This document shows positions 1-41,541 of a DNA stretch of 64,000 nt, piece by piece. The notes beneath the pieces were generated by a model. That model searched no databases. It saw nothing but the letters and a program-made list of their open reading frames with translations, and was not told where the DNA came from. The number at the start of each line of letters is the position of its first letter. Positions within the stretch are counted from its first letter, which is position 1. The stretch is from Prochilodus magdalenae (Eukaryota; Chordata; Actinopteri; Characiformes; Prochilodontidae), in the NCBI GenBank assembly GCA_024036415.1, contig JAMWET010000668.1, positions 1,203,501 to 1,267,500 on the forward strand. The letters are read 5' to 3'. The translations under genes were made by a program, and so were the position numbers.

Positions 1-250
1 AAGAGCTACAAGCCAGTGAGAGGTGCTAGATTAATACGCTCTTTTAAAAAAAGGCTTGTAAATGGTTCATGGACTATGCATGTGATTCTTGGAGATGGCT
101 TTAACAGAAAGCCTTTACATTTTGTGGAGGTTCCTGAAACTTTAAAAAGGGTACTGCATTGCTTCAAAAACGCTTTTGTCACCTTTATTTGTAACACTTT
201 ATAATGTGAATTCTGTCATCTTGTCAGAATGTCTGTTTAATTGAACCATT

Positions 251-872
251 AAGGTCTAAGCAAAGTCATTCAGAGAGGTCTAATGTGGGATGCATCATTC
301 CTGTAAAACTAACCAAATCAGAATTTCTCACAGTGGTGGCAGTAGGAACCAGATGCCCAAAATGTTTAATGCCCAAATCCAGTTTTTGGCACCTTTGATG
401 TTTGGCATGTTGACTTTTATTAGCCTAAACAAAAAAAATTAAAACCCACAAAGGCATTTTTAATGAAGATTCTGACATTCACCAGTGTTTTCTTATTTGG
501 GTTTTGTGCTGAGGTAAGAATCTACGACACTTTCTGCACTTTTTAAAAGCCTTTTCACAAAAACAAACGTCGGAAGATATCAGTGAATGAGGCCCAATAT
601 TTTATGGTAGTTTTGCAATTAATTCTTTGTTTATTTTTTTTTTTAATAGACTACATTCAAGGCCAAGAGGTACATGCAGGCCATTCTTAAGTGGTACGTA
701 GTAGTCAGCTATTGACCTTTATCAGCACTACATGCACCACCTCAGAGGAACTGTAGGTTCTCTGGTTATATTAGATTGTAAGTCCTGGTTATATCACTAC
801 CATTGTTAAGTTTCTCTACAATAAACCTTTTCATATCAGATCACTCAGAATGACTTTGTTTACCTCTCAACA
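251..872. repeat. MITE-like element, family A copy 1
   Basis: The left end has aaagtcattcagagaggtc and the right end has the inverse motif cactcagaatgactttgttt. The interior words taggaaccagatgcccaaa and aggtacatgcagg recur in the copies at 2670, 4895 and 5850. The structure suggests a non-autonomous DNA transposon. No open frame of note. Confidence 0.7.
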
Positions 873-1547
873 GATGAATGATGTACATTTTTTGAGTTTC
901 AAATGAGCACAGCAACAGAGTTGTTATTTTGGACAAGTATGGATTGTAACTTCCTACACTTTATGAGAAACATTCTTGCTGCCTCAGCACTGAAAATTGT
1001 TTATCAGGGATTGAATGTAATCCACCACAAGTTAGGTCTTATCTGTGCATATGAACTGACCAGTTGTGCCCTGACTTTACCTTTGTGATCTCTGCTCACT
1101 ATTGTTATCACAAAGACAGCCTCTTTATAGCCAGTGATTTATCTTCTCCCATTGAACAGAACAATGGGTAAATCCAGAGCCAAGTTTTTTGTTGTGTGTA
1201 TTTGAATATGCGTATACAGTAGGAGAGTGTATAGAAAGAAAGCTCCGCTGTCATACAAAAAGGAACATTCACAAATTGTTGTCTCAAGCATTTCAAATGC
1301 AGTATGGTGCATACACTGGAGGCGGGTGTAACTTTACGATATTGTAGTCAGGCAGACACGCCCTGAAAGAAACATTGCGTTTTTCAAGCAAGGTTTATCT
1401 AAAGCAAGAGCGGCCATCATCAGTCTCCTCAGACAGCAGCGGCATTTTCTCTTTCTTTCTTAAGTTTTTCTAAAAGCACAAATCAAAAACACACTAAAGC
1501 ATCAGCCCCATTTAAAATAGTCAGTCATATTCCATACAAAATGCAAC

Positions 1548-1553
1548 TTTATT
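1548..1553 (-). terminator. candidate distal poly(A) signal (AATAAA) for klf12
   Basis: On the minus strand the sequence is GTTAATAAAGTTGCATTTTG, a canonical hexamer followed by T/G-rich sequence. The stretch 1500-2440 is complex and free of recognised interspersed repeats, unlike its flanks, which fits the tail of a long 3' UTR about 6.4 kb past the stop. AATAAA is common by chance in AT-rich DNA, and the assignment assumes the transcript runs through four MITE copies. Confidence 0.25.
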
Positions 1554-1852
1554 AACTTTCATGCCTCCGATTAGATTATCATACAAGTATAATGTTAAAA
1601 CTCAATTTTTAATTCACAGCTCAATCTTTAGGGAAAAAAAGAAACTACAGAGAAAAGCAAAAGCACAGAATATTTAGACACCTTCTGGAGAACTCAAACG
1701 AAAAGAAGAAACACTTGTTCTTTTAAGCTGTGAAACGACTGAAACAAGACATCCTCTGATAGGATTCAGTGTGGAGGGACTCCCTTTGAAGCATAGAGGG
1801 GCAAACTGTCACAACTTTGCAGTAAAATGAAAAGCTCTGAATATATTTACAA

Positions 1853-1891
1853 TACACACACACGCACACACACACACGCACACACACACAC
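1853..1891. repeat. (CA)n microsatellite
   Basis: About 39 bases of CA repeat interrupted by two CG-containing units. Confidence 0.95.
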
Positions 1892-2669
1892 TATACATAA
1901 ATACAAGAACAATAGTCACGGAATATCAGGGAGGAAAAAAACTGGAAACCAAGGCATTTAAGTAAATACTTAGATCAGAGAGAAATAAAAAGAGCTGATA
2001 CCGAAACAGAAGCAATACTGTACAGACTAAAGTGAATACAAATAAGAATCAAGCTGTTCACAGAGGAATTACCAAAAGATTCGTGCTGTACCTAAACTCG
2101 TTGTACCCGCGGAAAGACATCTGCGAGGACAGCAGGCACCAAATAATTGTACACCCAACCACAAGGGAGGTCCGAAACTCATCGGTATTATAGCAAAGAG
2201 GTAAAAGGAATCGCTAATAATGGAGAAACTGTTTCCTTCAGCTGTAATAGTATGTCCATCCAAATCTGTGGTGCTTCCACAGAAGACACATACAGCATTG
2301 CTCAACAATGGGATAAATGGGTGGGTGTTCACAGCTTTAGCTAAAGATGTCATCTTTGAACAATCCATAAGGCTCAGTGCATTACAAATAGGCTTTTTGT
2401 ACACGTGTTTGGGCGTCTAGTACAGGTTTATAGGTATTGGATGCCCTTTTGTGTTTACGGCACCATTCCTTGCCTTTCTGTGCACATTTTGTAAGCAATT
2501 CATGTAGTAGGCACTCTTCATTATTGCATAACTTTGACCCTGTTTGCCATTACAAAATTATGCCACAAAAAATGCCAGACTGAGAAGTAGGAATTCTCCT
2601 TTGCAAGCGCAACTGTTTACGAATTCTCATATTAACTACATTGTTAAAGGTGAATGTCTGCAAGCTTGA

Positions 2670-3620
2670 ATTGTTTAGATGTAAAGTCATTCAGAGTGGT
2701 TTGATGTGATATTTTTTCCATTCGAGGGAAAGTTAACACTGCCTGAATTGTTCACAGTGGTAGTAATAGGAACCAGACATCCACATGCTTCTAACTGTAA
2801 CTTGCCAAAAGCTGTGCTGTGTGATGCCTAAAACACTGAGTGTGTTTACATGCACTTAATAACCTGATAACTGCAAAAAATCAGTCTGTCAGTCGGTAAT
2901 TCATTCAGCTTGTTTACATGAATCTACAAGAGCTGTCAGATATTGGTGAAACTGTACATGGGTCAGGCAATTGGATTTAATTCCAACTTAATTTTACGTT
3001 GCATTTTTAAAAAAAACATGAGTCACTGTAACAAACCATATGAACATTCATAATCTAGAAGATGAAGGATATTTAAATCTTTCATTTTATCAAACATGTA
3101 CTTGATTTCAGCATTACTTTAAAAGCCACATGGCTGTGTTTTAAACGCTTATTTACCGTGGTCTGTTTTGAGTATAAGTGTACATCCAGCTCTCTTAATC
3201 AGATTATTCAGATCTAAGACTATGTTTATCGCCTAAATAAACTACAGCAATAAGATTTAATCAGATTTTTAAGTGCATGACAGTTTAATGATAGTGTTTT
3301 GGTATAAAACATTTATATTTTTTAAAAATACGTTCATGACAGGGAGGTACATGCAGGGTGTTGTGTGGCAAAATATTTCCTACAAAAGCTATATATTTTT
3401 GGTTTACCTATATCAAAACTACATATAAAAACTCATGTAGGTTCACTGACCATTTTATATAGTAAATAAAATGCCTATATCTGTGTTGTAAACATCGTGA
3501 GCCCTGGTGACACCAACATTGTAAATCAACATTGTAAATCAAACAAACTTTCTTGAGAGTGGAGCATTTCACATCATACCACTATTATTGACTTTACATC
3601 TCAGCCACTGAATTATGCAG
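2670..3620. repeat. MITE-like element, family A copy 2 (interrupted)
   Basis: The left end is gtaaagtcattcagagtggt, followed by taataggaaccagacatcc. The right part has gggaggtacatgcagggtg and ends near tgactttacatctcagccac. It is longer than the other copies because a second element sits inside it (2843-3283). Confidence 0.65.
2843..3283. repeat. second MITE nested inside family A copy 2
   Basis: It begins tgtttacatgcacttaat and ends ttttaagtgcatgaca, whose reverse complement reads TGTCATGCACTTAAAA. The ends are thus inverted repeats around an AT-rich interior. Family-A sequence resumes on both sides, so this insertion is the younger event. Confidence 0.6.
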
Positions 3621-4894
3621 AAATTTTGCAAACCCTTAATTGTCTTCATAAACCCATAAACTGATTATAGACTGTAATGGCTGTATTAGCTCAAGCTGAC
3701 ATATGTACTGTACAAGAGCTGAAGTGATGCCAAATTGAATTATAACTCATTTGAGAACATTCGAAACCAAACTAAAATGAGAAAAAAGAAAGAAAGATAG
3801 AAAGAAAGGGAACAATGCCAATGGCTCTCAAATACTGTTTGGAGAGGAACATTCATTAAACAGGGTTGTTTTCCTTTTCCATCATATTTAGCAAAATACC
3901 GCTGTATCACAAAAGGCGTTATTGAGCTTTAGAAATGGCTGAAGGTGAGCGGCCTTGGCGGATGTGGCCACTCCTGAACACTGTGTGTGGACCACAACTG
4001 TGCATTTTGTCGGATTGTTTAATCACATTACATCAATCATAAAGGAGTGGAGCATTCAAGATGACATGACCTCAAACACTCTCTCATAGAGCCCCATTGT
4101 ACACTACATTAACAATAGGTACGTGAAGGTCTCTGCAAAGATTCTGCATATGTATAAAGATAATCCCTTGTATTACAAATCAAATAAAAAGAACCTATCC
4201 TCAATAGGTATTTACAGCCTGTAAAACTGAGTAATAACTTTCACTTTCACATATATTACAACATTTAAAAAAAGATTTCTTTGTACAGAAAATAGTCATA
4301 TGCAGATGAAGTGCCCCACATTGCAGAAATTCCTCGCAAAAATACAGTATAGGATGATAAGATACACTGGTGATTAATGTCATGTTTAACTGAAAATAAT
4401 CCATTTCATAATCATACTTCATAAAAACAAGGTGCTGATGATACGCTCGAGCCCATATACCACAGGAAACACATGTGTACACAAACAGATACGTAGCGAC
4501 AAATAAAAACATAATCGATCATAATACTTCAGAACACAAGGAGCAAGAGACGTGGTTGGTCATGTTCGTTTCCTAATGGACACATTCCTTTTACAGCATT
4601 TTCACAAAACTGAACTTCTTTTTCTTTGAGATAATATAGACATGGAGATTCCAACAGCAGTGCGCATGAAAAAGTGTGTGTACCTGCTCATGTGCGGATC
4701 TGTTTGTAAGAAATCACTGAGGCTTGTACTGGCCATTTGAAAGTGCATCGCTGGAGGAACAAAAAGCTACAGAACTGAAGTAGAACCCTAAACGTGAACC
4801 GCTCACACAGAGCCTACTGTCTGACAACAATCCAACTGTACAAAGGACGATATACTGTTAACTTGCAGGGCTATTATATCTTTTTACCCGCTAA
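3621..4894. other. AT-rich stretch, no gene seen
   Basis: Contains a GAAA-rich run near 3781-3810 and only short, non-descript open frames. Nothing recognised. Confidence 0.4.
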
Positions 4895-5300
4895 CATGGA
4901 AACCAAGTTATCCAGAGTGGTTCGATATGAAACGCTCCATTCTACACAAATTTAGCAAGTCAGGATGGTATCTAGATGTTCTAAGTCTTAAAGCCTTCTG
5001 TGCTGCCTGATGCTGAAAAATTGTTTTATTAAAGTTTTTAAATACACTTTTGGTCTAAAATACATTGTATGAAGTCCATTCAGGCTGGATAGATGAAGTC
5101 CCCAAATTAAAACCTTCTTTTTTCATCATCAGCATTGCTTAGAAAAACTCAGAAGGCCATATGGCCACATTTGTACTGCTGAGATTGTGACCCTTGGTTA
5201 CTATCACCAACACACTAATCTCTAAAAATTGATCAATTTATTTATAACCAACCATTTAACATGAAACCACTCTGAACGACTTTGTTTACACCCTAACAGT
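4895..5300. repeat. MITE-like element, family A copy 3 (short)
   Basis: The left motif is ttatccagagtggttcgata and the right motif is gaaaccactctgaacgactt, an inverted pair. Internal wording is reduced compared with copies 1 and 4, consistent with internal deletion. Confidence 0.6.
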
Positions 5301-5849
5301 AAAATGATACTGGAGTTCTAAAGGAAAGCTGGAATTCCCCATTAAGAATGGCCTTTTTTTGGGATCAATAAGCCAAAGGAATTTATAAATATTTGATATA
5401 TTGCCTCTGATATTAACTTTAGTGTTTATTTTCAGTGGTTAAGGCAGGCGCAAATTCTGGCAGCTCATTGTTTAATCACCTCATTGTTAATATATCTGAC
5501 GAATAAGATCATATAAACCTCTAAAATGATACCTTCTGCATGATATGTTTCGCCTTTGTTACTGAACTTCCTTGAAACGACTGCCCTCTAGTGGCTGCCT
5601 TTTGTTAAAGGGACCGAGGCTGAATCTGGAACAGTTCCCTACAAGTGCACCACACAGGTAATGGGCTCTTATACCGTGTTAAGTGTACTATATATCAATA
5701 GGGTGTCTGTTTCTGATTCAGTCAGCAATCTGGATGCTAATACTGCCGTACATATACAATAAAAGATCATTTTCAGTGTATGGACATGCATTATTCAAAG
5801 GGGGATTCGGAAATAACTTAGTTTCTTAAAATGTATGCATAACTGATAA

Positions 5850-6310
5850 TCAGTAAGGTGTAAGTCATTCAGAGTTTGTTTGATGTGAACTGCTCTATTC
5901 TACAGACTTCTGCCAAAACAGAACTGTTCAAAATGGAGGTGATAGGAACCAGACGGCCAAAGCATTTAATGAGGACAATGCCCGAAGTATGAGACATTGT
6001 TTAATGACAGTTTTTAAAAAGCTTTTGTCCCTTTTTAAACTACACAATGGGCATAGATGTACATGCAATGAACAAGTTCAGGCAAAATAGAACCTAAAGA
6101 AAACTTAAAATTAAATTTACCACTATTTTACCATTATTAACAGCACTTCTATAAACGAGATACAGCGGTTCACTGGTCATTTTGGATAATAAATACATTG
6201 GCATTTTTACTAGTTACTGTGACCTCTGGTTCCTTCTTTACAATGAACCTTTTCACATCCAAACACTCTGAATGACAATTAAATTATGCAGAAATGCTGG
6301 AATCCCCTTT
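5850..6310. repeat. MITE-like element, family A copy 4
   Basis: Left taagtcattcagagtttgtt, interior gataggaaccagacggccaa and catagatgtacatgcaatg, right ccaaacactctgaatgacaa. These are the same order and spacing as copy 1. Confidence 0.7.
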
Positions 6311-6459
6311 AATGCGTTTCACTACATAGCAATATGGTGAGAATACCCTTTGTAATACTAACAAAACATTCATTTAAATTCCATACAGCAATATTGTACA
6401 TGACTGTACATGATTCAGTAGGGTATATGGGGACAAAGTGAGCTTCATTCGGGTAAACA

Positions 6460-7948
6460 CTGCTTTTCTGTTTTGAATAACACTTTTACAAAGAAAATCT
6501 AGTCTTTCAAATGCAATCCTATCCTATTGGGGGCTGAGAATGTCCAAAATGTTAGAGCTACAAATCTGTTTACAAATATAGAAGATTCTGCAGTATAGAA
6601 AACCGAGTGGCACTGGTAGAAAGCCAAAGATTTGTCCATGTTTTGAAAGCCCTCTGACATCAGAGCAGACTCCCCAGTTGCTCTTGAGTGAGTGTATTGC
6701 TCTCCTGGCATGTATTGTCTGTTCAAGTACAAAAACAAAAATTACCACACTATTAAAGGCCCACATTGATACCCCGATTCAATCAGAGCCAAAAAGAAGA
6801 AAATGGGCATTGGGCACCGAGTCTGCCGGTCAAACATGGGAGAGGTCAGTGACGCGCCTGACTTTTCAGCTCCTCTTTAGATCATTTGTTGGGGTGACTG
6901 AATGAGTAATACTGCTGAGCATACTACTAGACTGTTGATTTCAGGGGCCCATCCTATTCAAAGCTGTTTCAAAACAAGAATATACAGAAAGGTACATTGT
7001 TTAAAAGGAAATGAAAAGAAAAGAAACATAATCTCATACTGAAAATTTGATGAATTGTGTACAATTGCACTTAACTCGCTTATCACAGAACAGAATGCAC
7101 CAATACGAATCGACAAGGCTAAAAAACCTGAAGTGTCACCAAACGGAGTCGTAAGGCCTGCCTAAGAGTTCATAAAGCTGCACTAACTCCGTACACTTCA
7201 GTGCCTGTGCTTCAAAAATCAGTTTTTTGGTGTGAAAACCAACATTGGGGTGGGGGGGTGGATGGGTGACCAAAATACAATGACGTGAAGAAGTCTGTTG
7301 ATGTGTCGCGTGCTGTGTGAGTAATCTCATTAGCTGGTTTGCTGACCTGTTGTACTTTGAAAAAGATCTCCGGCCTTCTTGCCTCAGTAACCATTTGCCA
7401 GGTGTGTTGGCTTCCAGAAGCCTCAGCAGGAGATCAATGTTTGCAACAACGTTGTTCTTGAAGGGACTTGATTGCACCTGCTCCACCTTCTAACCCAGGT
7501 CTGGCCTGGGTCAAAAAAGAAAGGTGAGAGCGCAGCCGTTCCATTCAAAAGTTCTTCACATTGTTGATGATGAAGAGAAGCAGCCGTTTCCAAAAAAAAA
7601 GATACAGAATGAAAAAAGAGAAAAACAAACTGCAGACAGAAGAACTCTCATTCAAGAACCAGCAAGCAGATGCTGAACATCTCCAAGTGTCCGTGTTCAA
7701 AACATCCTGAATATTCAAACATACCCCGACCTGTTCCATCCTTGGGGAATTCTATGGACCGTTATCTGTCCATGACGTGTCCTTCATACCTCTTCCGTCC
7801 ATCTTCTGTCTCATCCCTGGGGTCTGGTATGCCCGTGACTGTGTCCAGCCCTGCTGAACAAGTGCAGGGGGAGAACCCAGCTCCCCCTGGCCCGGCGTGC
7901 ATGCGCTTGTGTGTGGGAGAGTGAATGCGTGTGTAAGAGGGACCTGGC
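6460..7948 (-). other. klf12: probable proximal 3' UTR of klf12
   Basis: The sequence just downstream of the klf12 stop has no SINE or MITE that I recognise and no convincing open frame. It is likely 3' UTR, since mammalian KLF12 has a very long 3' UTR. I saw no AATAAA on the minus strand in this stretch, so the transcript probably continues to lower coordinates. The extent is inferred, not seen. Confidence 0.5.
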
Positions 7949-36255
<28,307 letters not shown>

Positions 36256-36266
36256 CTGTGGTGACA

Positions 36267-36296
36267 GAGAGAGAGAGAGAGAAAGAGAGAGAGAGG
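36267..36296. repeat. (GA)n microsatellite at the klf12 exon A acceptor
   Basis: GA repeat with one AAAG interruption. Read on the minus strand it is a CT tract that ends about ten bases before the acceptor AG of exon A. Confidence 0.95.
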
Positions 36297-36714
36297 TGAG
36301 ACAGGAGAAAGGTGAGAGGGGAGCGACTGCGTAGGCCGCGTTCATCATGACTAAGCGTCCGTGTGTGATCTTCTCACCTTTTCCGCGCTGCCGCTCTCAC
36401 TCAACAATAACACAGACTACAATGAAGCAGCCAGTGATGTCATGACGGTATGTAGTTAATAAACACTTCAGCTTTATGGCCCGGAGTAAACAAACACATC
36501 TGTGCTGGCACTACAGGCCTGGAGAAATGGAGGGCAAGGATGGTGCAGTGCTATTACAGGCAGTGATTAGAAACGATATAGAGAACAAAAAACAGAACGT
36601 GTACAGTATGTTTCAGGAAACATAAAGAAAAAACATATAATAAATAAATATATAAGCTAACTAATATTAGGGTTAAGCTCACAACTATATGGTTTACTTT
36701 TAGTAGCTTTCCCA

Positions 36715-37080
36715 GCTAGCAAGGAACGTTAACTTTGACTAATACTGCCTACAAGTTCTAATAAAGTTTTACAGAAAATGTTTTAGTCTATGTTCAAAGA
36801 ACGCTTTAAGGATGTTTATCATTTCAGATCCTAGAAGATCTCAGTTGCTATAAGGTTAAATGTAAACTAAGACATAACGTTTCAGTTGCAACGTTCAGAG
36901 ACTGTTTTGAGGATGCTGTCAGGGCCACAGATCATCTTACTTAATAACAAAAAAAGAACATTCTCAGAGCAACATTCGGAAGATGTTTTATGGATGTTAC
37001 TGAGAATGTTATTAGAAAATGTTCTCTTATCTTTAGAAAGAACATTCTGGGAACCAAAAGAAAGCTTCCCACTCTAAACA
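36715..37080. repeat. AACGTT/GTTCT-rich dispersed repeat
   Basis: Starts tcccagctagcaaggaacgt and contains repeated variants of caacgttcagag, gaacattctcagagcaac and agaacattctgggaacc. This composition is typical of a teleost dispersed repeat; open frames over it are shadows. Confidence 0.5.
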
Positions 37081-37289
37081 TTAATGGAGCTTTGCATTGG
37101 ATATTTTCAGAACAAATCATTTCTAGCTGAGTTATAGAAGTGTTTTTTTTTTTTTTTTTGGAGTCTCTCTGGCCTTTTCTTGTCGTTCTAAAGCTAAAGC
37201 AGAGCTTTCCCCAAACTGTTGGCAACCAATAAGAATTAAATAGCATAAATAACCTTCTCCTGATACAGAATAATGTGCTATAGGGCTAT

Positions 37290-37815
37290 TTGAAGAGGAC
37301 CTGTTATGCGTTTCCCTTTACTTTAGTGTGTTATGTAGTTTTTTGTGCATGTAAACTGTGTGCAAGGTTCTAAAGACCAAAATACATGCCAGAGTGAGAA
37401 ACTCTCTGCCACAGAAACTACTTTTCTAAGCCGCCCTCTTCATCGGAGTTCCAAACCTTTTTTCTGTTTACCAGGTGACATCATTGCGTAACATAATCTT
37501 TATTTCCCGCCTACCAGCAAGCTTGACATGCCCTAAGATGACTTTAAACTGCTCTGGTGGTTAACCTATCTCAAGAGGCTTGGTGAGCTGACCATTAAGA
37601 ATGCACTGGGCTGATTGGGAGGCAGGACTTAAAGAAACAGGAGCTCTAACAGAGCTTTTCAGACAGAGGGTGAATATATAGATGTATAAGAGTAGTAGTA
37701 GAATCGTATAAGAGGAATATTGTGATTTTGAACACTGAAGCATGTGCATTCTAGTAGACCCAAAAATAACTCATGACCATTAAAAATAAGCATCAAAGAT
37801 CCCCTTTAAAGCTAT
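37290..37815. repeat. dispersed repeat, family B copy 2
   Basis: Longer copy of the repeat at 22720-23140, with terminal blocks gacctgttatgcgtttccct and aagatcccctttaaa. Shared blocks include gcatgtaaactgtgtgcaag, acataatctttatttcccgc, gaggcaggacttaaagaaac and ttttcagacagagggtgaat. Confidence 0.7.
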
Positions 37816-40800
37816 ACTTTGCACATGTTGGGGATTTAGACCTCTCTGGTGAAAACATTTTGAAATGTTGGTTGTGATTGGGAACTACTCCCTGAGCAGA
37901 TGAATCTAATCATTGCAAATGTGTTGGAAGAGTATCCTATGAAAATCCAGTCTAAACTTGTTTAAGAATGTGTTTCTGATGATGTGAGTGATCTATTACA
38001 GTCATCATCATCAGTATAATGTTGATTTGTATTTGAGTCCCAAACATCGAGCCAGACCTTCCTCTCGAGTCTGTGCATATTGACATTAGTATGTAGAAAT
38101 GTATGACATGGTCTAATAACTCCTGTGAAACTGGTCCCGACCACTCTGACTTTTAAATGATTATTTAGTGGGTGATTCGAAGCAGTTCATGCACTCCATA
38201 TTTTAGCATGTGTTTCCCAGTACACAATATAAAAACATCATTACCTGGTTTCCTACAAGTGCACTTTGAAACAATGGTTTAAAATTTTTTGGACAAGATG
38301 CAGTGCATCTGGAATGTAGTGTCATTAATAGAGGTACACACCCCAAAACCGGCATGCATGAATGCCCAGCAACTTATTCATGTCTGAATTGACTTGGTAC
38401 AGAATTTGATTTTAGTTTAGTCTAGTTATAAGCTGCAGACAATGCATATCAATTAAATTCCTATTAGAATCCTGCCAGGTTCGACATACACTAAAATATG
38501 ATGCAGGAAAAGCAAAACAACTAGACATGGTCGGCTAGCAGTTTGTATAGTATGTATACTAGCTAGTGTAAAAACTAATCTGGCTGATTGTTTAGTAAAA
38601 TGTAAAGGTATGTAAAATTACATTTATGATATAGGATACAAAATAATACAATATAGATTTAGATAAATGAGCATATAGGCATAAATTTCACAAGTGTCAA
38701 ATATGTGCCAAGCCACAAGTCAGTCAACAATATTCTCAGTTTTTATTTATTCTATGTTAACTACCTGTAGTCTCTGATAAAAGTGTTAGCTGACAAATTA
38801 GTCTTAACCTAACACATACACACCCCTTTGCTCTCTTCTGTATTGAGATTGAGCAAGTATCTAATTTTAGTTCTTCACAAACATGACATACATAAGATAC
38901 AGTTACAGAGATACAGAGAAATCTGGTTATAATATGAAAAGATGTATCGCTGTTAAATCAAAAACAATACACACCTGATATAATGCACTGTAATTTCCAC
39001 AACTTGTGATATATGTTTAACCCGAAAATGCACCCTAACTTGGCAGAGATTCACACAGGCGTTCGCATTCCAGCAGTACACCTTGCATAATGTGCCCTGA
39101 ACCATTTCCTCTGCTCGTAGATAAGACAAAAAGCTCTGCATCACCCAGGTGACCTGCTGTATGGCTGTAAGGAAGCACAGAGACGATGCACACACATACG
39201 CACTCAATCAAACCTCACTTTCTTACCACAGGGTGGAGGAAGCCCATGACATTTCTTTCTCTCTAGATATCAACACAAGGCACGGCTTTCTTAAAGAAAC
39301 CACTTCTCTATGAAAACTGCCCTTAGGCAGCATTATGTTGCAACAAAGGTTGCAAAGGCGTCTTCTTAGCCGTCCCCTCTGGACCCACATGAAGAAAACA
39401 TAGTCGCCGCAACTAGGGACGAGCGCTGAGACAAGTTTAATGAACTGGGAGAATCTGATTACGAGCTAATATACTTCTCAGCGCATGGCCGCAATGGGAA
39501 GATGAAATGCTTCAGCAGTCCCGCTGAGGCTGTCTCTTCCTCTCTTTCTACTCAATTTTGCCATGTTTAAAGGCGTGACAGCAAAGAAAGCACATCCACA
39601 TCAGGAGGAAACCAAATCAAAAACTCACACACTGTATTAATACTTCCACTTTTTCAGGATAGTGTATCTTTGCATGGGGTAAACTTGACTAACATTGTTA
39701 GAGGTCCTAAAAACATCGGTGATGTGGTTTTCTATTTTATTCTTGCGGCTTTAGGATTAAAGATATCTTTGCAGTTGTGAAGGAACAGCCTTCCTTTGCT
39801 TCATTTGACACGCGTGAATCCAAACAGCATCTGTTACATAGTCTCAACAGCACAAAGGCTATGTTTCCCACCAGGGTGGCCAGCTGTACCTTTTAGAAAC
39901 GAGACCCTTGCGTTGGAGCCCATTGCAACAATGCAAGTGTGCCTCAGTGGGAGGTGTCCTGAGGTAACCCGCTCTTTTATTATTTTAGCAGCAGCACATG
40001 AAAGAATGCAAGCAAAGCAGATATGCTCTAAACATCTCCATTACGCTTCACTCCTGGCATAGACCACTGCGAACATGCTCTAACAGCCCGGTTCAAAAGG
40101 CCAGACCGTTTCATGACTGTGTGGTTAAAGCTAGCAATTTAACCCTAATGTACCAGGCCAGCTCATCTGACTACAGGGCTTGTTGTGGCTTCATTCCATC
40201 CAACTGATTAACAACCATAGTACTCAACCACACTCCTAGAGAATGCTTCTCTAAGGCAGTCAAGAAGCATGTGAATTTTAGAGTTGGTGCTTTAAGGTAG
40301 AATATGTCTCCAAGAACCAGACTTTAAAGCCCTGACCTGAAGACAGATCCACTAAAGCATTAAGCATAATGCAAAATAACAAGCATCTACAACTTTCCAG
40401 GAGAGGGCAAAAACCTAATATGATATTAACTTAATGTAAACAACAGCTACTGTGTTCAAATGATGCATACATGTAAAACAGACTGAAGTGAAGATACATT
40501 ACAATGAATGTGTCCTACACAATAGCTGGTCATGTTGCCAGTTTTACACAGAGTTATGTATGTGCTTAGAACAGTACTACACCAAACAAACCTGGTTACA
40601 GCAGCAGAACTAACAGTGCTTCACTCTGGCTCGATCCAGCAGGAACTGTGCAAAAGCCTGATAAGTTAATTAAAGGCTCTTGTGGAGAAAAAAATGTGAT
40701 TTGCTCTGAAATCCAGTCTTAGTCTCCTGATACCCACAGAGCAGGCTCCTCAGGTAATCTGGCTGTATTGGACACGTATTGTGATCGGGATGTGCAATGG

Positions 40801-41507
40801 CTTAAGGTAGTGGTGGACCAAGATAATGTTGCCATAGTAACCCAAGTTGGAGCTCAGGGATTCCTGTCCCTCTGGATCGACACATGGGCTCTGCTGATGA
40901 CCAGAGACCTCACTGTCTGCCAGACCGCCATTTTGCGTGTCTGAAATCAAACCCTAGCTGCAGGATTCTTTCATGCAATATGCCACTGAAATAATGATCA
41001 TCAGATAAATGAAGTAACCTCTAGCTGAACTGACCTCACACTACTCCCACAACACATCGGCAAAGGGAAATCAATAAGCTGAGCAGGCTATTCGTTGCAT
41101 CATGAACAGCTGAGCTTAAACATGTTATTATTATAGCTGAATGGAGCATGTTGAGATGACAAACTTAATTTCAATTGATTAACGCTTCGTCAAGAGACAC
41201 TGATGGACAATTTACACAGAATTAATTGACGATAACAAGTGGCTACGAAATAGTCATAAATCATGTTTGATTCTGTAATTGTTTTATTTTTTTGCCACCC
41301 ACAGTGAATGCATCTCATTTCCACTGACCAGCTGTCATCATTTAGATTTGGCCACAGACAGCAGAAAAAATATCAGTTATTAAGACCAGTTTAGGAGAGA
41401 CTATGTATATAAATAGGAATGAAAGTGCATTAGTTGTAGCCCTGTTTAGACTCCTAGTACTCTGGCATACTCAGGAAAGTCTACACACTCAGTCAGCATG
41501 TGCACGT

Positions 41508-41541
41508 GTATGTGTGTGTGTGTGTGTATGTGTGTGTGTGT
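41508..41541. repeat. (GT)n microsatellite
   Basis: GT repeat with one TATG interruption. Confidence 0.95.

Larger units (their letters stand above)
873..2669. other. complex single-copy-looking stretch, no gene seen
   Basis: Between two family-A elements. It holds a CA repeat at 1853-1891 and the candidate poly(A) signal at 1548-1553. Short open frames on both strands show no domain or family signature. It may be distal klf12 3' UTR in the minus direction. Confidence 0.4.
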
